Source of the DNA: Paenibacillus sp. FSL H8-0048
GTDB lineage: Bacteria; Bacillota; Bacilli; Paenibacillales; Paenibacillaceae
DNA: 64,000 nt
Direction: 5' to 3'
Assembly (NCBI RefSeq): GCF_038002825.1
Contig: NZ_JBBODF010000001.1
Location: 5,022,001 to 5,086,000 of the forward strand
A program made the translations under genes and the position numbers. A model generated the notes under the pieces. The model did not search any database, had not been told where the DNA came from, and saw only the letters and a list, made by a program, of their open reading frames with translations. Positions within the stretch are counted from its first letter, which is position 1, and each line of letters opens with the position of its first letter. Shown piece by piece: positions 60,545 to 64,000 of the stretch.

Positions 60545-62773
60545 ATGAAAGGTATGTCGGGCTACGGAAAATGGGTAGCAGGGAGCAAGACCAAATGGAT
60601 CACGCTGCTGGTGTGGATTGTACTGGTTGGGGTGCTTACAATGCTATGGCCTTCGGTGAATTCGCAGGTTGCGGGCAATGCTTCCAATCTGCCGGAGGAT
60701 TCACAGTCGGTGCGGGCATCGGCCGTTGCCGAGAGAGAATTTCCCGCCGGAAGCGGAGTGCCGGCACTGCTCGTGTGGCATCGTGACGGCGGAATCCCGG
60801 AGGAGGATCTCGTACATATAACCGCAGTATACAGCAAGCTTGAGCAGCAGCCTCTTGAGCATCAGAACTTCGTGCCGCCGCTGGGCAAGCTGCCGCCGCA
60901 AGCATTGCAGGCGTCCCTGTCGGAGGACCGGAGCACGCTCGTTACCCCGGTACTGTTCGACAAGACGGCAGACAGCGACCAGCTTGGGGAGTCGCTCAAG
61001 AGTCTGAAGGAGCTGGTCCGGACGGAGACGGGGACTGACCCGTCTGCCGCCAAGCCGGACAGCGGAGACTTAAGCCTGCGCGTATCCGGCCCGGTTGGAA
61101 TCTCAGTAGATGCTACAGGGCTATTCAAGAATGCCGATGTATCGCTGCTGATTGCCACCGTCATTCTGGTGCTGGTCTTCCTGCTGCTGATCTACCGTTC
61201 ACCTATCCTGGCGTTGATTCCGCTGGTTGCTGTAGGCTTTGCTTATGGCGTAACCAGCCCGGTGCTTGGTCTGATGGCCAAGGAAGGCTGGATTACGGTG
61301 GATTCGCAGGCGGTTTCGATTATGACGGTGCTGCTCTTCGGGGCAGGGACAGACTATTGCCTGTTCCTGATCTCGCGCTTCCGCCAGATGCTGAAGGTGG
61401 AGGAGAATAAGGGGCGTGCACTGCTGAGCGCCATTTCCCACTCCTCGGGGGCGATTGCGATGAGCGGCTTCACCGTAGTGCTGGCTCTCTTCGCTCTGCT
61501 GCTGGCCAAATACGGCGCGTACCACCGGTTTGCAGTGCCGTTCAGCGTCTCCATTCTGATTATGGGGGTAGCCAGTCTGACCCTGGTTCCGGCCTTGCTG
61601 GCGATCTTCGGACGGACCTCGTTCTTCCCATTCGTGCCGCGTACGCCGCAGATGGAAGCGGAGCGGGCTAAGGCCAAGGGCAAACCGGTGCCGCAGCCGC
61701 AGCCAGTACGCCGCAAGGGAATCGGATACCTGGTGGTATCCCGCCCGTGGGCCATTGTCGGAATTACAGTGGTGCTTTTGGGAGTGCTGGCCTCATTCTC
61801 CAGCGGAATTAAGTTCACTTACGATATTCTGTCGTCGTTCCCGAAGACTATGGAGTCGCGGGAAGGCTTCGACCTGATCGGCAAGCAATTCTCCCCCGGT
61901 GAGCTGGCCCCTGCCAAGCTGATGGTGGATACGGAAGGGTTATCCGGCGGAGAAGACCTGAAATCCGTGCTGAGCAGCCTATCCTATGTGGATGTGGTCT
62001 CAGACCCGCAGCAGGGTGCCGTCAACCCCAAGATTACTGCCTATGATATTGAGTTCAAGGACAATCCGTATTCAATTGAGGCGATGGACCATATCCCGGC
62101 ACTACAGGCTACGGTTGAGTCGGCTCTGACGGAATCCGGGATTGAGAACGCGCAGGATAAGGTATGGATCAGCGGCCAGACTGCTACCCAGCACGATACC
62201 AAGGAGCTTGGAGAACGGGACACCGATCTGATCATACCGGTCGTTATCGGCCTGATTACGGTGCTGCTGCTGGTCTATCTCAGATCTGTCGTAGCCACAG
62301 TGTATCTGGTGGGGACGGTAATCCTGTCGTTCTTCTCAGCACTGGGCCTTGGCTGGATCATCATTCATTATGTGCTTGGAGCAGACGCGATACAAGGCTC
62401 CATTCCGCTGTATTCCTTCGTCTTCCTGGTGGCGCTCGGGGAGGATTACAACATCTTCATGATCTCGAATATCTGGAAAAAGCGGAAGCATATGCCTCTG
62501 AAGCAGGCGATTGCAGAAGGTGTGAATGAGACCGGCTCGGTCATCACCTCTGCCGGACTTATCCTGGCCGGTACGTTCGCCGTGCTGGCAAGCCTTCCGA
62601 TTCAGGTGCTTGTCCAGTTCGGGATTATCACTGCGATCGGTGTCCTGCTGGATACCTTCGTTGTCCGTCCGTTTCTGGTCCCGGCCATCACCGTCCTCTT
62701 TGGCCGCGTAGCCTTCTGGCCGGGCAAGCATCAGGAGATCAGTGAAGCGTCTGCTTCGGATACACAGCAATAA
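60545..62773 (+). CDS. MMPL/RND-family transporter
   Basis: A 742-residue membrane protein of the MMPL (YdfJ-like) class with about twelve helices in two halves. An extracytoplasmic loop follows helix 1 (about 40-190) and another follows helix 7. The proton-relay region is visible as FGAGTDYCLFLISRF (first half) and VALGEDYNIFMISNIWK (second half). Such proteins export lipids, siderophores or drugs using proton motive force. ATG 60545 follows TAGGAG; the TTG at 60521 is unlikely. It has its own promoter and terminator. Substrate unknown. Confidence 0.88.
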   Translation: MKGMSGYGKWVAGSKTKWITLLVWIVLVGVLTMLWPSVNSQVAGNASNLPEDSQSVRASAVAEREFPAGSGVPALLVWHRDGGIPEEDLVHITAVYSKLEQQPLEHQNFVPPLGKLPPQALQASLSEDRSTLVTPVLFDKTADSDQLGESLKSLKELVRTETGTDPSAAKPDSGDLSLRVSGPVGISVDATGLFKNADVSLLIATVILVLVFLLLIYRSPILALIPLVAVGFAYGVTSPVLGLMAKEGWITVDSQAVSIMTVLLFGAGTDYCLFLISRFRQMLKVEENKGRALLSAISHSSGAIAMSGFTVVLALFALLLAKYGAYHRFAVPFSVSILIMGVASLTLVPALLAIFGRTSFFPFVPRTPQMEAERAKAKGKPVPQPQPVRRKGIGYLVVSRPWAIVGITVVLLGVLASFSSGIKFTYDILSSFPKTMESREGFDLIGKQFSPGELAPAKLMVDTEGLSGGEDLKSVLSSLSYVDVVSDPQQGAVNPKITAYDIEFKDNPYSIEAMDHIPALQATVESALTESGIENAQDKVWISGQTATQHDTKELGERDTDLIIPVVIGLITVLLLVYLRSVVATVYLVGTVILSFFSALGLGWIIIHYVLGADAIQGSIPLYSFVFLVALGEDYNIFMISNIWKKRKHMPLKQAIAEGVNETGSVITSAGLILAGTFAVLASLPIQVLVQFGIITAIGVLLDTFVVRPFLVPAITVLFGRVAFWPGKHQEISEASASDTQQ

Positions 62774-62779
62774 CAAAGC

Positions 62780-62827
62780 GGCTGTCACAAAAAGCCATGA
62801 AATGGCTTTTGTGACAGCCTTTTGTTT
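62780..62827 (+). terminator. Terminator of the MMPL gene
   Basis: A long hairpin, GGCTGTCACAAAA paired with TTTTGTGACAGCC plus an inner AGCCAT/ATGGCT stem, followed by TTTTGTTT. Confidence 0.87.
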
Positions 62828-62833
62828 AAAGAT

Positions 62834-62923
62834 AATTTATATGCTTCGCGCTATAATTATCCATATCTTTGTAGCTGAATAGGTACCGTCCTCTAAAAGG
62901 ACGGCAATGCCGTGTCCACTTGT
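62834..62923 (+). repeat. 90-bp flanking repeat, left copy
   Basis: Begins AATTTATATGCTTCGCGC and ends TCCACTTGT. It contains hairpin CCGTCC-(loop)-GGACGG within GGTACCGTCC. It matches the right copy at 63336-63426 in the same orientation, with the middle third most diverged. Confidence 0.82.
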
Positions 62924-63055
62924 ATTATAGAAAACTACAGTTTCCTCCACTGTAAAAAGGTATGTACATTTGTGGATAAGAGTTCTTCGAAATGATACGT
63001 AGAGTGACTGTGATGCTGAATGTGACTGAAGGGACGCTTAAAACCGAATACAATA

Positions 63056-63330
63056 GGCTGTTATAGCGGCATATGAAGCGAATGTATGCGAAAAACAGCA
63101 TACATTCGGTGCGCAAGCAGGCATATGGACCAAATGTATGCGAAAAACAGCATACATTGTGCTCGCAAGCAGGCGCATGGGCCAAATGTATGTGAAAAAC
63201 AGCATACATTGTGCTCGCAAGCAGGCATATGGTCCAAATGTATGTGAAAAACAGCATACATTGTGCTCGCAAGCAGGCATATGAAGCGAATGTATGCGAA
63301 AAACAGCATACATTGTGCTCGCGTGAAGGT
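63056..63330 (+). repeat. Tandem palindromic repeat array 3 (five units, 52-bp period)
   Basis: Palindromes begin at 63081, 63133, 63185, 63237 and 63289, exactly 52 bases apart. Arms are ATGTATG(C/T) and GCATACAT around GAAAAACA. Spacers carry TGCT-CGCA-AGCA and GGCATATGG. Borders match array 2: left GGCTGTTATAGCGGCATATG, right GTGCTCGCGTGAAGGTA. The first and last units share GAAGCG before the palindrome, unlike the inner units. Confidence 0.93.
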
Positions 63331-63335
63331 AATTT

Positions 63336-63426
63336 AATTTATATGTTCGCGCTATAAATTATGCTTCTATTTCTCGCCGAAACGGTACCGTCCTTTAAAA
63401 GGACGGCAAAGCTGTTTCCACTTGTT
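63336..63426 (+). repeat. 90-bp flanking repeat, right copy
   Basis: Starts six bases after the right border of array 3. Its terminal 45 bases (GGTACCGTCC...TCCACTTGT) are nearly identical to the left copy at 62834-62923, including the CCGTCC/GGACGG hairpin. Confidence 0.82.
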
Positions 63427-63506
63427 GAGAAGGACACCAAAGCTATGAGCTACGCTGTACACACAGCATATACATAGTATGTCTCACAAGAATCTTATCC
63501 TTCACG

Positions 63507-63540
63507 CAGAAAAGAGGACCGTCCTAAACGGCCGGCCTCT
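63507..63540 (-). terminator. Terminator of the monooxygenase-like gene
   Basis: On the minus strand AGAGG...CCTCT arms with inner CCG/CGG pairs are followed by TTTTCTGCG. It lies about 27 bases past the stop of the minus-strand gene. Confidence 0.6.
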
Positions 63541-63566
63541 CCACTAAGTGCTGCTTAAGAAGCAGA

Positions 63567-63887
63567 CTAGTCAGCCTGAACGTCCGGAGTGCGGCTGTGC
63601 ACCAGCTCGTACTTGTCGAGCGAGGAACCGACAATAGCTTCGTTCCGGCCGGCACCGCGGTGCGAGTCCCGGAAGGCGGGACTGGAGGTCCAGCCGTTCA
63701 ATGCTTCCTCATTCTCCCACACAGTGCAGATCTTCAGCTCTTCCACGCCTTCCTTAGGCGCGCCGTGCCACACCTCCATGCGGATGAAGCCGGGGATGCT
63801 CTGCACCCCGTTATCTGCGCTGAACCGGGAGGCCAGCGCTTCACCATGCCCTTCCTTGATCTTAATCGTATTGGTAACTACCAGCAT
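63567..63887 (-). CDS. IsdG/HmoB-like heme monooxygenase (ABM fold)
   Basis: A 106-residue ferredoxin-like ABM-fold protein. The residues equivalent to the IsdG catalytic set are present: Asn6 (MLVVTN), Trp66 (NGWTSSP) and His76 (FRDSHRG). IPGFIRMEVW and KICTVWENEEAL match the family's strands. Such enzymes degrade heme to release iron. The start has AAGGAGG at good spacing. It lies 44 bases downstream of the end of another minus-strand gene that is cut by the window edge, so the two may be co-transcribed. Activity is predicted from residues only. Confidence 0.85.
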   Translation of the reverse strand: MLVVTNTIKIKEGHGEALASRFSADNGVQSIPGFIRMEVWHGAPKEGVEELKICTVWENEEALNGWTSSPAFRDSHRGAGRNEAIVGSSLDKYELVHSRTPDVQAD

Positions 63888-63931
63888 GCCAAGTCCTCCT
63901 TGTAGGGCTTTACTTTACATAAAGACTGTCT

Positions 63932-64000
63932 TTATTGCGGATTCGTGGTCCAGATGCCTGCGGTCTTCAGGAAGACGCGGTCAGGCAGCTTAAGCGCAGC
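63932..64000 (-). CDS. C-terminal end of an unidentified protein, cut by window edge
   Basis: The minus-strand frame from 64000 is open and ends at TAA 63932, giving 22 residues that read AALKLPDRVFLKTAGIWTTN and then Pro-Gln. It looks like real protein rather than noise and lies just upstream of the monooxygenase-like gene. Too little is visible to assign a family. Confidence 0.45.
   Translation of the reverse strand, partial: AALKLPDRVFLKTAGIWTTNPQ

Larger units (their letters stand above)
62774..63566. other. Intergenic region with terminator, paired 90-bp repeats and repeat array 3
   Basis: A 793-base non-coding region. Its order is: MMPL terminator, first 90-bp repeat, unannotated AT-rich stretch (62924-63055), palindrome array 3, second 90-bp repeat, then a stretch (63427-63506) in which I see only AT-rich sequence, and finally a minus-strand terminator. 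Confidence 0.75.

Overview
The window looks like chromosomal DNA from a Paenibacillus-type firmicute. The grounds are strong AGGAGG-type ribosome sites, sigma-A type promoters, a Spo0E-like phosphatase, an S-layer-homology (SLH) surface protein, a LtaS-type enzyme, CidAB/LrgAB-type proteins, and a moderately high G+C content. I saw no rRNA, tRNA, CRISPR array, IS element or prophage. Assignments come from motif reading only; no database search was possible.

Bases 1-12,917 hold a reductive pyrimidine (uracil/thymine) degradation cluster. It comprises an NMT1/THI5-type ABC importer, a CoA-acylating semialdehyde dehydrogenase, a class III aminotransferase, a convergent PucR-type regulator, then preT-preA-hydA and a small unknown gene. 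A perfect GlnR/TnrA box and a separate 8-3-8 palindrome lie before preT. The N-carbamoyl-beta-alanine hydrolase is not here and may lie to the left.

Bases 13,018-27,843 run mostly on the minus strand. They hold a cohesin-like exported protein, a remnant zeta-type toxin module, a large hybrid kinase with its BTAD response regulator, a TVP38 protein, a class V aminotransferase with a DsrE protein, a SatP-type transporter and two GGDEF-EAL proteins. Bases 27,971-31,755 carry a perfect 7-1-7 Fur box followed by an apparent UbiA / unknown / UbiA / Gfo-Idh operon.

Bases 31,850-45,507 hold a cystine/dicarboxylate symporter, a promoter with a structured leader RNA, an Ala/Pro-rich exported protein, a giant SLH protein with thioredoxin-like domains, an ABC exporter, an MHYT-GGDEF-EAL protein, a chemoreceptor and a MarR regulator. 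Bases 45,943-53,930 hold an LTA-synthase-like enzyme, a nuclease-helicase, a second Gfo/Idh enzyme, cidR/cidAB and Spo0E.

Bases 54,054-55,542 are the most interesting locus: an HTH-plus-repeat regulator whose 3' end overlaps a 42-residue exported propeptide gene too short for routine ORF calling. It is a probable RRNPP (AimR/Alo-like) peptide quorum-sensing pair. It is followed by a MarR-regulated heterodimeric ABC exporter, an MMPL transporter and an IsdG-like monooxygenase.

A second unexplained feature is a family of 52-bp tandem palindromic repeats in three intergenic arrays (near 21.7, 45.75 and 63.2 kb; 14 units in all) with shared borders. The third array is flanked by two copies of another repeat of about 90 bp.
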